Below are positions 24,304 through 33,101 of a DNA stretch of 64,000 nucleotides, piece after piece; the first letter of the stretch is position 1, and every line of letters begins with the position of its first letter. The position numbers and the translations under genes were made by a program. The DNA is from an uncultured Massilia sp. (GTDB taxonomy: Bacteria > Pseudomonadota > Gammaproteobacteria > Burkholderiales > Burkholderiaceae_D): positions 23,688-87,687 of the forward strand of contig NZ_CAJYEB010000009.1 of NCBI RefSeq assembly GCF_913773735.1, read 5' to 3'. The notes under the pieces were generated by a model. It searched no databases. It saw nothing but the letters and a program-made list of their open reading frames with translations, and had not been told where the DNA came from.

Positions 24304-25479
24304 TCACGGTTCGCGTCGATCGTCCGGCCTGCCGGGCGCATGCGCCGGCTTGCGCGCCATGCCGCCACCGAACATGCGGACCACGCCGGCCGGCGCGTCC
24401 GGACCGAACAGCGTTTCCTGCATCGCCATGGCCTGCGCGGCAATCGCGGCGCTGCGAACGAACATGGCCTCTTCGTAGGCGCCCAGGGCGGCCTGCGGGT
24501 CGCCGGGGTTGGCCGCGATCGCGCGGCCAAGCTCGGCGCCGTCGAGCAGCGCCTGGTTGGCGCCGTCGCCCGACGGGGGCATCAGGTGCGCCGCATCGCC
24601 CAGCAGCGTCACGCCGGGCACGCGTTCCCAACGGTGCCCGACGGGCAGCGTGTGGATCGCGCGCGGCACCGGGTCGGTGTCGCTGCCCAGGACCAGCGCG
24701 CGCAGCGCCGGCGCCCAGCCGTCGAACTCGGCCGCGATGCGCGCCAGCGCCGCCGGCCGGTCCGCGAAGTCGATGGCGGCGACCCAGTCCTGCGGCTTTT
24801 TCAGCACCAGGTAGGCATGCAGCACGTCGCCGGGTTCGCGGTGCGCGAACATCGCGCGTCCCGGCGCGGGGACCATCAGCATGCCGGCGCCCACTGCCCG
24901 CGCCGCCGCGGCGTGGCGCGCGTCGGCGTCGCGCAGCCACGTCTCGACGAACACGTAGCCGGTATAGACGGGCCGCGCCTTCGACACCAGCGGCCGGACG
25001 CGCGACCAGGCGCCGTCCGCACCCACCAGCAGGTCGACCGTCACGGCGCTGCCATCGGCGCAGGACAGGGTGTGGCGGCCGCCGCCGATCGCCGTCACGC
25101 CCGCGACCTTGCAGCCCCAGCGCACCGTGCCGGCAGGCAGCGAATCGATCAGCATGCGGCGCAATGCCCCGCGCGGCACTTCGGGGCGCAGGAAGCGGCC
25201 GTCGTCGGGCTGGTCGACGAGGACTGCGCCGTCCCGGCCGAGCACACGCGTCGCCTCGGCGCCGGCGTGGACGATGCGCGCGAACGCGGCCGTGAGCCCG
25301 GCCGCCGCCAGCGCCACCTGGCCGTCCTCGGCATGGATGTCCAGCAGGCCGCCCTGGGCGCGCGCATCCGGCGCGCGCTCCGCTTCGTAGACCGTGGCGG
25401 CGATGCCGTGCACGTGCAGGACGCGGGCCAGCAGCAGGCCGCCGAGGCCGGCGCCGACGATCGCAATGGAAGGTGTCAT
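24304..25479 (-). CDS. FAD-dependent monooxygenase (TetX/UbiH-type)
   Basis: This 391-residue flavin hydroxylase has the dinucleotide motif IVGAGLGGLLLARVL at the N-terminus, then YEAERAPDARAQGGLLDIH. The second FAD contact LLGDAAHLMPPSGDGANQALLDG and the DG-type motif LLVGADGAWSRVR are also visible. The overall pattern (GGLLDIHAEDGQVAL) is closest to the TetX-like group that hydroxylates aromatic compounds or drugs. The gene is divergent from a TetR regulator, with two operator copies between them, so induction by a substrate is likely. The natural substrate is unknown. The start at 25479 puts the FAD motif at residue 6. Confidence 0.92.
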   Translation of the reverse strand: MTPSIAIVGAGLGGLLLARVLHVHGIAATVYEAERAPDARAQGGLLDIHAEDGQVALAAAGLTAAFARIVHAGAEATRVLGRDGAVLVDQPDDGRFLRPEVPRGALRRMLIDSLPAGTVRWGCKVAGVTAIGGGRHTLSCADGSAVTVDLLVGADGAWSRVRPLVSKARPVYTGYVFVETWLRDADARHAAAARAVGAGMLMVPAPGRAMFAHREPGDVLHAYLVLKKPQDWVAAIDFADRPAALARIAAEFDGWAPALRALVLGSDTDPVPRAIHTLPVGHRWERVPGVTLLGDAAHLMPPSGDGANQALLDGAELGRAIAANPGDPQAALGAYEEAMFVRSAAIAAQAMAMQETLFGPDAPAGVVRMFGGGMARKPAHAPGRPDDRREP

Positions 25480-25494
25480 CGTGTTTTCCTTTTG

Positions 25495-25509
25495 TGGAAC
25501 AGTGTTCCA
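25495..25509. promoter_or_regulatory. TetR operator, copy 1
   Basis: TGGAACAGTGTTCCA is a perfect 15-bp palindrome between the divergent monooxygenase and TetR genes, 16 bp from the monooxygenase ATG. A related copy lies at 25518-25532, centres 23 bp apart. Confidence 0.75.
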
Positions 25510-25517
25510 ACGTATAC

Positions 25518-25532
25518 TGGAACGACATTCCA
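25518..25532. promoter_or_regulatory. TetR operator, copy 2
   Basis: TGGAACGACATTCCA has the same TGGAA...TTCCA arms as copy 1 with a less symmetric centre. It ends 16 bp before the tetR-type gene ATG. The two copies can explain joint repression of both divergent genes. Confidence 0.7.
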
Positions 25533-25548
25533 CTCATGTCAAGCCCCC

Positions 25549-26331
25549 ATGGCCACCACTACCCGCCGTACCCGGCGCGGCGAATCTTCGCTGTCGCGTG
25601 CCGCCATCATCGACGCGGCCATCGCACTGCTGGACGCGGGCGGGGAAGCGGGACTGACGTTCCGTGCGCTGGCGCAGAAGCTCGCCACCGGCGCCGGCGC
25701 CATCTATTGGCACGTCGCCGACAAGGACGACCTGCTGGACGCCGCGTGCGACGCCATCGTGGCGGCCGCCATCGCCACCGCGGCCGAGGGCGCGACGGCG
25801 CGCGCGCGCATCCGCGCCGTCGGCCTGGGGCTGTTCGATGCGATCGACGCGCATCCCTGGGTGGGGGCGGAACTGGCGCGCAGTCCGGCGCGGATGCCGA
25901 TGCTGCGCATCTTCGAAAGCCTCGGACGGCCGGTGCGCGAACTCGGCGTGCCCGCGCCGGCGCTGTGGCTGGCGACGTCGACGCTGCTGAACACCATCCT
26001 CGGCGTGGCGGGACAGAACGCGGCCAACCGGCGCCTGGCGCGGGAACGCGGCCTCGCCAGCCGCGCCGCCTACCTGGACAGCGTCGCCGCCGCGTGGGCC
26101 CGGCTCGACGCCGAAGCCTTCCCCTTCACCCGCGGCATGGGCGAGCAGTTGCGCACGCACGACGACCGCGAGGACTTCGCGGCCGGCATCGACCTGATCC
26201 TGGACGGGATCGGCATGCTGGGTCGGGCGGACGCCGGGACGGCGCCGGTACCCGGCGGGCACGGGGTGCCCGCCCTGCGCGAGGACGCTACGCCGCCTGC
26301 GGGAACGGCACCTCGGCGACCGCCCGCTTGA
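25549..26331 (+). CDS. TetR/AcrR-family repressor
   Basis: This 260-residue protein has an N-terminal TetR DNA-binding domain (about residues 16-65: LSRAAIIDAAIALLDAGGEAGLTFRALAQKL, then GAIYWHVADKDDLLDA) and an all-helical C-terminal ligand domain of the TetR_C type. It is divergent from the flavin monooxygenase and very likely its repressor, acting at the two TGGAAC-type operators. Its last 44 bp overlap the end of the convergent HD-GYP gene; the last 30 residues are proline/glycine-rich and probably dispensable. Start: ATG at 25549, close to the first basic residues. Confidence 0.93.
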   Translation: MATTTRRTRRGESSLSRAAIIDAAIALLDAGGEAGLTFRALAQKLATGAGAIYWHVADKDDLLDAACDAIVAAAIATAAEGATARARIRAVGLGLFDAIDAHPWVGAELARSPARMPMLRIFESLGRPVRELGVPAPALWLATSTLLNTILGVAGQNAANRRLARERGLASRAAYLDSVAAAWARLDAEAFPFTRGMGEQLRTHDDREDFAAGIDLILDGIGMLGRADAGTAPVPGGHGVPALREDATPPAGTAPRRPPA

Positions 26332-27643
26332 GCGCGTCGAAGCACGCCGGATCGAGCGCGCTGCCGACCGTCTTGGCCATCATCTCGAGCGCCTGCGGGA
26401 TCGGGATCGCGCCGCGGTAGGGGCGCGCCGCCGTGATCGCGTCGAAGATGTCGGCCGTGGTGATGATGCGCGTCTCGATGCGGATGTCGGCGGCGTCCAG
26501 GCCGCGCGGATAGCCGGAACCGTCGAGGCGCTCGTGGTGGGCGCCGGCGATCGCCGCCAGCTCGCGGAAGGCGGCGATGCGGCCCAGGATCGTCTCGGTG
26601 AACTCGGCATGCAGCTTGACGGCATCCCATTCGGCGCGATCGAGCGCGCCGGCCTTGTCGAGCACGCTGTTGCTCACGCCCAGCTTGCCGACGTCGTGCA
26701 GCAGCGCGCCACGCTTGAGCCAGCGGCGCCGCTGCGCGTCCAGGCCCAGCGCCTCGGCGATCATGTCGGTGTACAGCGCCACGCGCTCGCTGTGGCCGCT
26801 CGTGTACGGGCTCTTGGCGTCGACCACCTGGCCGAAGGCGACGGCGATGTCGTCCAGGTAGTCGTCGTCGAGCGGATGCTGCGCGCGGCCCGCCGGCTGC
26901 AGGTCGGCCACCGCCTGGTCGATGCCGGGCGCGGCCAGCACGCTCCAGAAATCGTCCGCCCGCGCCACGTCCTCGAAGGCGGCGACGAGCGCGGGATCGA
27001 ACCACTGGCCGGCACGCGCGCGCGCCTCGCGCAGCGCGGCGTCGCGGCCGCCGGCCGCATGGAACACGTCGATCACCTGCGCCAGCAGGGCGATGCGCGA
27101 ATACACGGGAATCGCTTCCCCTGCCAGGCGGGCCGGCTTGCCCTGGCCGTTCCAGTGCTCGTCCAGCGAATAGATCCCGTCCGACACCCCCTGCGGGAAG
27201 CGCAGCAGGCCGGCGATCTCGGCGCCGCGCTGGCAGCGCGTGGCGACCAGGTCGCGCGCGATTTCCGGACCGTCGCGCAGGATCGTCATCACGCTGCGGA
27301 AGCGCTCGGCCAGGCCCGCCTTCAGGCCGGTGTGCTTGAGCACGAAGCCCAGCACCTGCGGCAGGCTGTCGCCCACCTTCTTGTAGTCGTGCTTGAAGTG
27401 CAGGTCGTCGGTGAGGTACAGCGCGCAGATGCGCGCCGCATTGCTGCTGCAGCCCAGGTCCTTCAGCAGGAGCGTGTAGTACAGCTCCCACAATTGTTCC
27501 TCGGGAAGTCCGACGCGGCGGCCGATGTGCGTACCAATCCAGCAACAGCGCACGCAGTGGCCGGCGGGCTGTCCCTCGGTGATGTCCAGCGCATAGCTCA
27601 GGGAGCCGATCAATTCCGACAGTTTCAGGGATTTCATGGACAT
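26288..27643 (-). CDS. HD-GYP domain protein (probable c-di-GMP phosphodiesterase)
   Basis: This protein is about 451 residues long. The C-terminal HD-GYP domain (about 255-430) has HSERVALYTDMI, ALLHDVGKLGV (the HD pair), HAEFTETIL, HHERLDGSGYPRGL (the GYP motif) and ITTADIFDAITAARPYR, so all metal-ligand signatures are present. The N-terminal half (about 20-200) looks like a second, degenerate HD-type domain (GHCVRCCWIGTHIG...LLKDLGCSSNAARI). It should hydrolyse c-di-GMP in the cytoplasm and so affect motility or biofilm. ATG 27643 is the assumed start; a GTG at 27661 and an ATG at 27637 are alternatives. Confidence 0.92.
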   Translation of the reverse strand: MSMKSLKLSELIGSLSYALDITEGQPAGHCVRCCWIGTHIGRRVGLPEEQLWELYYTLLLKDLGCSSNAARICALYLTDDLHFKHDYKKVGDSLPQVLGFVLKHTGLKAGLAERFRSVMTILRDGPEIARDLVATRCQRGAEIAGLLRFPQGVSDGIYSLDEHWNGQGKPARLAGEAIPVYSRIALLAQVIDVFHAAGGRDAALREARARAGQWFDPALVAAFEDVARADDFWSVLAAPGIDQAVADLQPAGRAQHPLDDDYLDDIAVAFGQVVDAKSPYTSGHSERVALYTDMIAEALGLDAQRRRWLKRGALLHDVGKLGVSNSVLDKAGALDRAEWDAVKLHAEFTETILGRIAAFRELAAIAGAHHERLDGSGYPRGLDAADIRIETRIITTADIFDAITAARPYRGAIPIPQALEMMAKTVGSALDPACFDALKRAVAEVPFPQAA

Positions 27644-27805
27644 GACGAGGTAATCCGCCACGTATTTGTGACAGAAATATAAAAAGTGATGATTATTGGC
27701 AATAGACTACATCTACGGGACGAGAATTGCAGATTTATTTTAACTATCGATTCTATACAAAGAGATAGTTTGATCAAATGGGATAAAACCTCTACCATGA
27801 AATTC

Positions 27806-27820
27806 ATAGAACACACCTAT
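27806..27820 (+). promoter_or_regulatory. OxyR-type half-site upstream of catalase
   Basis: ATAG-N7-CTAT occurs exactly at 27806-27820, the tetranucleotide spacing of OxyR boxes, 54 bp before the catalase ATG. A further CCAT lies seven bases upstream in register with the CTAT element. A separate perfect inverted repeat CCTATCG...CGATAGG spans 27816-27841. Peroxide induction through OxyR is inference. Confidence 0.4.
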
Positions 27821-27873
27821 CGAAAGAACCATGTCGATAGGATGAAGATCAACCTGTCCTGAAAGCGCCCACC

Positions 27874-29328
27874 ATGACCCAGCTGACCACCGCCTCCGGC
27901 ATCCCCGTCGTCGACAACCAGAACTCGATCACCGCCGGCCCGCGCGGCCCGGTGTTGCTGCAGGACTTCCACCTGATCGAGAAGCTGCAGCACTTCAACC
28001 GCGAGCGCATCCCCGAGCGCGTCGTGCACGCCAAGGGCTCGGGCGCCTACGGCACCTTCACGGTCACCGAGGACATCAGCAAGTACACGAAGGCGAAGCT
28101 GTTCGGCGCGATCGGCAAGCAGACCGAGACCTTCCTGCGCTTCTCGACCGTCGGCGGCGAGAAGGGCTCGGCCGACACCGAACGCGACCCGCGCGGCTTC
28201 GCCCTGCGCTTCTACACCGAGGAAGGCAACTGGGACCTGGTCGGCAACAACACGCCGGTGTTCTTCCTGAAGGACGGCATCAAGTTCCCGGACTTCATCC
28301 ACACCCAGAAACGCGACCCGCAGACGAACCTGAAGTCGGCCCAGATGATGTGGGACTTCTGGAGCAATGCGCCGGAAAGCCTGCACCAGGTCACCACGCT
28401 GTTCTCGAGCCGCGGTACGCCGGACGGCTACCGCCACATGCACGGCTTCGGCAGCCATACCTACAGCCTGATCAACGACGCCGGCGAGCGCGTCTGGGTC
28501 AAGTGGCACATCAAGACCCTGCAGGGCGTGAAGAACCTGAGCGCGGCGGAAGCGACGCGCCTGGCCGGTGCCGATCCGGACTACGCCCAGCGCGACCTGT
28601 TCAACGCCATCGCCCGCGGCGACTTCCCGCGCTGGAGCGTCGAGATGCAGGTGATGACCGACGCGCAGCGCGCCGCCTGGGAAGCGAAGACCGGCTGGGA
28701 CGCGTTCGACCTGACCAAGGTCTGGCCGCATGGCGACTTCCCGCGCATCAAGGTCGGCATCCTGGAGCTGAACCGCAACCCGGACAACTACCACGCCGAC
28801 GTCGAGCAGGCCGCCCTGTCGCCGGCCAACATCGTCCCGGGCATGGGCTACAGCCCGGACAAGATGCTGCAGGCGCGCCTGTTCGCCTACCACGACGCCC
28901 AGCTGTACCGCGTCGGCACCAACCACCAGCACCTGCCGGTGAACCGCCCGCGCTGCCCCTTCCACAACCAGCAGCGCGACGGCGCGATGGCGCTGGCCAA
29001 CGGCGGCGCCGCGCAGAACTACGACACGGTGCATGGCGGCGGCCCGGCGGCCGCCGGCTTCGGCCACGGCGACGCCGGCTGGCAGGTGGAAGGCACGGCG
29101 GGCCGCTACGATACCCGCGCCACGGACGACCACTTCACCCAGGCCGGCAACCTGTTCCGCCTGCTGGGCGAGGAAGAGCAGCGCAACCTGGTCGAGAACA
29201 TCGCCGGCGCGCTGAGCCAGGCCGACGCCACGATCCAGGACCGCCAGATCGGGCACTTCACGAAGGCCGATCCGGCCTACGGCAAGGGCGTGGCCGACGC
29301 GATCGCGCGGCTGCAGAACAGGGCCTGA
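27874..29328 (+). CDS. katA: Monofunctional haem catalase
   Basis: This 484-residue small-subunit catalase (clade 3 type) breaks down hydrogen peroxide. The distal haem site is IPERVVHAKGSGAYG with the catalytic histidine, followed by the asparagine in LVGNNTPVFFLKD. The proximal haem tyrosine lies in ARLFAYHDAQLYRVGTN, the RLFxYxDxQxxRLG signature. No signal peptide is seen, so it is cytoplasmic. A candidate OxyR box lies upstream and a hairpin follows, so it is transcribed alone. Confidence 0.97.
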   Translation: MTQLTTASGIPVVDNQNSITAGPRGPVLLQDFHLIEKLQHFNRERIPERVVHAKGSGAYGTFTVTEDISKYTKAKLFGAIGKQTETFLRFSTVGGEKGSADTERDPRGFALRFYTEEGNWDLVGNNTPVFFLKDGIKFPDFIHTQKRDPQTNLKSAQMMWDFWSNAPESLHQVTTLFSSRGTPDGYRHMHGFGSHTYSLINDAGERVWVKWHIKTLQGVKNLSAAEATRLAGADPDYAQRDLFNAIARGDFPRWSVEMQVMTDAQRAAWEAKTGWDAFDLTKVWPHGDFPRIKVGILELNRNPDNYHADVEQAALSPANIVPGMGYSPDKMLQARLFAYHDAQLYRVGTNHQHLPVNRPRCPFHNQQRDGAMALANGGAAQNYDTVHGGGPAAAGFGHGDAGWQVEGTAGRYDTRATDDHFTQAGNLFRLLGEEEQRNLVENIAGALSQADATIQDRQIGHFTKADPAYGKGVADAIARLQNRA

Positions 29329-29358
29329 ACCTGGGCTGAACGCTTCCCGGCACACGCC

Positions 29359-29388
29359 CCTGTCGTAGGGTGCCCACCCTACGGCAGG
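29359..29388. terminator. Hairpin between convergent catalase and hydrolase genes
   Basis: CCTGTCGTAGGGT (29359-29371) pairs with ACCCTACGGCAGG (29376-29388) with a single G-U pair and a 4-base loop. It lies between two convergent stops and has no long T-run. Confidence 0.5.
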
Positions 29389-29389
29389 T

Positions 29390-30121
29390 TCAGATGGCGG
29401 GGCCGGGATCCGGCCGGCCGGGCGGGTCCCGGTCCGCCTGCGCCGCCAGCCACGGCACCATCACCTCCAGCAGGCGCTGCGGCGCCTCGATCGGGATCAT
29501 GTGGCCGCTGTCCTCGATGACCTCGAGGCGCGCGCCGCGGATGCCCTCTGCCATCTCGCGCGCTTCTTCCAGGCTGCGCAGGCGGTCCTGCGCGGCCGCC
29601 ACCACCAGCGTCGGACAGCGGATCTCGCCCAGGCGGTCGATGTCGCCCGGGCGCTCGAGCATCGACTGCCGCCGGAACACCTCCCCGCCCAGGCGCACGC
29701 CCATCTCACGCACGCGCTCGATCAGCGCGGCGTTGTCGCGCTCCTTCGGGTGCAGCGAGGTCGCCACCGCCGTGCGGCTCAAGCCGCTGAAGGCGATCGA
29801 CGGCGCCGCCTTGCCGATCGCGCCCTTGCGCTGTTGCAGCGCCGGCGAATCGGGACGGGTCGAGGTGGCGACCAGCACCAGCGCGCGCACCCGGTCGGGC
29901 GCCTGGCGCGCGATCGCGCGGGCGACGTAGCCGCCCATCGAGAAGCCGACCAGCAGGAAGCCGGCGGGCGCCACCGCGAGCGCGCGGCGCGCCATCGCCT
30001 CGACCGAGGTGTCGTGGCGCAGGTCGGCATGCACGATCGGGCCGAAGCGCTCCAGCGCCGCCGTCATGTCGTTCCACAGGGTTGCGTCGGCCATGAAGCC
30101 GGGGACGAGCAGGATAGCCAT
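29390..30121 (-). CDS. Alpha/beta-fold hydrolase
   Basis: This 243-residue cytoplasmic serine hydrolase has the nucleophile elbow [16 protein letters not shown] (GFSMGG). An N-terminal [17 protein letters not shown] provides the oxyanion region, [13 protein letters not shown] carries the acid, and [15 protein letters not shown] the catalytic histidine. It resembles 3-oxoadipate enol-lactonase or carboxylesterase-like members, but the substrate is unknown. No partner genes are seen; it is divergent from the chemoreceptor gene. Confidence 0.9.
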   Translation of the reverse strand: MAILLVPGFMADATLWNDMTAALERFGPIVHADLRHDTSVEAMARRALAVAPAGFLLVGFSMGGYVARAIARQAPDRVRALVLVATSTRPDSPALQQRKGAIGKAAPSIAFSGLSRTAVATSLHPKERDNAALIERVREMGVRLGGEVFRRQSMLERPGDIDRLGEIRCPTLVVAAAQDRLRSLEEAREMAEGIRGARLEVIEDSGHMIPIEAPQRLLEVMVPWLAAQADRDPPGRPDPGPAI

Positions 30122-30250
30122 GGCGGCATGCTAGCAGATCCGTGCCTGCCCGCGCCCGCCGACTCATACCAAAGGATGACTGGACAGTCGATGCGCCAAG
30201 GCGGATATTGCTTTCCAATAAAATTCTCACCGGAACGACAGGAGCCGAAC

Positions 30251-31999
30251 GTGATCCCATCCGCCACATCGAGCGTCCGCACCCAGCTGCGGTTCGCCTT
30301 CGCCGTCATCATCATGCTGTCCTTCCTGTCCACCGCGATCGCCATCTGGCGCCTGCACGTGCTGGCGGACGACACGCAGGCGCTGACCGGGCGACCGCTG
30401 GCGAAGGAAAGGCTGATCTCGAACTGGGCCAAGGACATCGCGCTGGCCGGCAAGCGCACCGAAGCGGTGGCGCGCACCGCCGACCCCGACCTGGCGAGCT
30501 ATTTCGACGCCGAGGCGCGCGCCTCGTCCGAGCGCGTGGGCGGCCTGCAGCGACAGGTCGGCGCATTGCTCGACACGCCCGAGGAAAAGGCGGCGTACGA
30601 CCGGGTCGGCCAGGCGCGCCAGGCATACATGGACCAGCGCGCGCGCGTCACGACGCTGAAGGCGCAGGGCCGCGGCGAGGAAGCGCGCACCGTGTTCGAG
30701 CGCGACTTCACGCCGGCGCTGCAGGCCTACGTCGGCGCGGTCGACGCCCTGCTCGCCCTGCAGCGCCAGGCCATCGACGCGCGCGCCGCCCACGTGGTCG
30801 GCAATACCCGCTACAGCTCCGACGTGCTGCTGGCCCTGTGCCTGGCCACGCTGGCGTTCAGCATCGGCGCCGGCATCCTGTTCGCCCGCGCCCTGTTCCG
30901 CCGCCTGGGCGGCGAACCGGCGCTGGCCGCCGCCGTCGCCGCCGAGATCGCCGGCGGCAACCTGGCGGTCGCCGTGCCGCTGCGCGCCGGCGACGACACC
31001 AGCCTGATGGCGGCCCTGGAGCGCATGCGCGCCGGCCTGGCCGACATCGTCGGCCGCGTGCGCCAGGGCACCGGCGTCATCGGCAGCTCGGTCGCCGCCA
31101 TGGCGAGCGAATCGCAGGAACTGTCGCGCCGCACCGAAAGCCAGGCGCAGGCGCTGGAAGAAACGGCCGCCTCGATGGAAGAGCTGACCCAGTCGGTGGC
31201 CCAGAGCGCCGCGCATGCCGTCCAGGCCACGACCATGGCGGCCGACGCGGCCCAGGTGGCGCGGCGTGGCGGCGCCATGGTCGGTCAGCTGGTCGAGACC
31301 ATGGACGCGATCGACGCCTCCTCGGCGCGCATCGGCGACATCATCGGCGTGATCGACGGCATCGCCTTCCAGACCAACCTGCTGGCGCTGAACGCGGCGG
31401 TGGAGGCGGCGCGCGCCGGAGAGCAAGGCCGCGGCTTCGCGGTCGTGGCGGGCGAGGTGCGCGCGCTGGCCCAGCGCTCGGCCGCGGCGGCGAAGGAGAT
31501 CAAGGACCTGATCGACGTCTCGACCGGGCGCGTGGCGCACGGCACGGAACTGGCGGGCCAGGCCGGCCAGACCATGCACGACATCGTCGCCAGCGTCGGC
31601 CGCGTCACCGCCATCATGGACGAGATCGCGACGTCCAGCCGCGAACAGGCCGCCGGCATCGGCCAGGTCAACGAAGCCATCGTCCAGATGGACGGCGTGA
31701 CGCAGAAGAACGCGGCGCTGGTCGAGGAATCGGCCGCGGCCGCCGGCGACATGCACGAGCAGGCCGGCGCGCTGGCGGAGCTGGTGGCGCTGTTCCGCAT
31801 CGAGGCGCAGTCCGCCCCGGCTCCGGCAGCGGCGCCGGCGCGCGCGGTCGCGTCGCGCCGGCCGGCCGCACGCCCCGGCCCGGGCGCCGGTCCGGCCCTG
31901 CTGCCGGCACCGGTGCCGGTCGCTGCGCGCCTGCTGGGGACGGCGGGGCGCAAGTCCGGAGGGCGCACGCTGCGCACCCCGGCCACCGCCGGCGCCTGA
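30251..31999 (+). CDS. Methyl-accepting chemotaxis protein
   Basis: This 582-residue receptor has a first transmembrane helix near the N-terminus ([21 protein letters not shown]) and a periplasmic four-helix-bundle sensor (about 40-190). A second transmembrane helix ([21 protein letters not shown]), a HAMP-like linker ([19 protein letters not shown]) and the cytoplasmic signalling domain follow. The hairpin tip is [20 protein letters not shown], and [13 protein letters not shown] marks methylation-region sequence. A GTG start at 30251 is chosen because AGGAG lies six bases upstream; the open frame extends far further without homology. The C-terminal 60 residues are Ala/Pro-rich. No CheW-binding pentapeptide is evident at the end. 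Confidence 0.95.
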   Translation: MIPSATSSVRTQLRFAFAVIIMLSFLSTAIAIWRLHVLADDTQALTGRPLAKERLISNWAKDIALAGKRTEAVARTADPDLASYFDAEARASSERVGGLQRQVGALLDTPEEKAAYDRVGQARQAYMDQRARVTTLKAQGRGEEARTVFERDFTPALQAYVGAVDALLALQRQAIDARAAHVVGNTRYSSDVLLALCLATLAFSIGAGILFARALFRRLGGEPALAAAVAAEIAGGNLAVAVPLRAGDDTSLMAALERMRAGLADIVGRVRQGTGVIGSSVAAMASESQELSRRTESQAQALEETAASMEELTQSVAQSAAHAVQATTMAADAAQVARRGGAMVGQLVETMDAIDASSARIGDIIGVIDGIAFQTNLLALNAAVEAARAGEQGRGFAVVAGEVRALAQRSAAAAKEIKDLIDVSTGRVAHGTELAGQAGQTMHDIVASVGRVTAIMDEIATSSREQAAGIGQVNEAIVQMDGVTQKNAALVEESAAAAGDMHEQAGALAELVALFRIEAQSAPAPAAAPARAVASRRPAARPGPGAGPALLPAPVPVAARLLGTAGRKSGGRTLRTPATAGA

Positions 32000-32087
32000 A
32001 CCGGGCGGCAACCGGTCTCCCGGCCGGTTGCCGCCGGTGGGTTTCTGAGGCAACATCGCGCTATTCTTCGACTCACGGACAGCCCCC

Positions 32088-32573
32088 ATGAACCTGCCAG
32101 CCCACCAACTCACCATGACGGTCCTGATGACGCCGGACACTGCCAATTTTTCCGGCAACGTCCACGGCGGCACCATCCTGAAGCTGCTCGACCAGGTCGC
32201 CTACGCCTGCGCCAGCCGCTATGCCGGCACCTACGTGGTCACCATGAGCGTCGACCAGGTCACGTTCCGCCAGCCGATCCACGTCGGCGAACTGGTCACC
32301 TTCCTGGCGTCCGTCAACTACACCGGGCGCACCTCGATGGAAATCGGGATCAAGGTGGTGGCCGAGGACATCCGCAGCCAGGTGGTGCGCCACGTGAACA
32401 GCTGCTTCTTCACCATGGTCGCCGTGGGCGAGGACAAGCAGCCGGTCGCGGTGCCGCCGCTGCGACCGTTCACCCCGGACGAGCAGCGCCGCTACGAGGA
32501 AGCCAAGGGCCGCAAGGAATTGCGCCTGGCCCTCGACCGCCAGCACGCCGAACGCATCGCTGCGCGCGGCTGA
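32088..32573 (+). CDS. Acyl-CoA thioesterase (hotdog fold, YciA/BFIT-like)
   Basis: This 161-residue hotdog-fold thioesterase hydrolyses acyl-CoA in the cytoplasm. The fold signature and catalytic site are in FSGNVHGGTILKLLDQVAYACASRYAG, with the aspartate of LLDQVAY as likely catalytic residue, then VDQVTFRQPIHVGELVTFLASVNYTGRTSMEIG. The HINCCFFTMVAV-like segment (HVNSCFFTMVAV) is also typical. The acyl preference is unknown. The gene is alone, followed by a long non-coding region. Confidence 0.93.
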   Translation: MNLPAHQLTMTVLMTPDTANFSGNVHGGTILKLLDQVAYACASRYAGTYVVTMSVDQVTFRQPIHVGELVTFLASVNYTGRTSMEIGIKVVAEDIRSQVVRHVNSCFFTMVAVGEDKQPVAVPPLRPFTPDEQRRYEEAKGRKELRLALDRQHAERIAARG

Positions 32574-32855
32574 TTCCTGCCGGCGCCGCCTGCCGCGCCG
32601 GCGCCATCCCCTCTCCTTGCTGGCCGCCTGCCCCGGGCAGGTGCGCCGCGTTCCAGCATCCCTGTTTTTGCGCCATCGACGGGCAGCGTCGCCGCCTGCT
32701 GTCGGCAGGCTTTCCATCATCCCATGCAGGGCGGATTGCAAGTGTTGGTCGTTGTCCGTTAGGCCGCGCACATGGCATCCAGTTTTTTCCGCTGTAACTT
32801 TCGATTACAAAATTTCCTCAAAAATAGCAATTTTTCTTTAAAGAAACCGGATTGA

Positions 32856-32874
32856 TTGCACGTATCTGGTGCAA
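32856..32874. promoter_or_regulatory. Inverted repeat, candidate enhancer site for a sigma-54 activator
   Basis: TTGCAC (32856-32861) and GTGCAA (32869-32874) form perfect arms around GTATCTG. The centre is about 110 bp upstream of the sigma-54-type promoter, a usual distance for a bacterial enhancer-binding protein. Confidence 0.5.
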
Positions 32875-32974
32875 ACGGGCGGATTTCGACATTTTCGTCG
32901 AGATTTTTTACAGATTTATTACAATTTTTCTCAATTTCAAACTTTCAGTTTAGAAATCAGATAGTTAGCGCAAG

Positions 32975-32990
32975 TGGCACGGTATATGCA
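32975..32990 (+). promoter_or_regulatory. Sigma-54 (RpoN) promoter of PEP-CTERM gene
   Basis: TGGCACGGTATATGCA matches the sigma-54 consensus TGGCACG-N4-TTGCA with one difference. The invariant GG (32976-32977) and GC (32988-32989) are separated by exactly ten bases. It lies 111 bp before the ATG of the PEP-CTERM protein gene. Confidence 0.75.
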
Positions 32991-33101
32991 ATGAGCCTGA
33001 CCACTGGCTGCCTGGTCCGACCAAGAGTCCGCAGGCGAGCCACCGTCCAGGGGTCGCACCAACCGTCGGCTCCGCCATTCAATCTTGGAGGCGCATTACA
33101 A

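Larger units (their letters stand above)
32574..33101 (+). other. 528-bp non-coding region before the PEP-CTERM gene
   Basis: There is no credible gene here. The first 190 bp are GC-rich. From about 32790 to 32975 the sequence is strikingly AT-rich for this genome. It contains an inverted repeat (32856-32874) and a sigma-54-type promoter (32975-32990), both annotated separately, then about 100 bp of leader. Confidence 0.8.

Noticed and set aside
30170..30215. A sigma-28 (flagellar) promoter before the chemoreceptor gene
   Set aside because: A GCGGATAT-like element is present, but the TAAA part at the required distance is missing.
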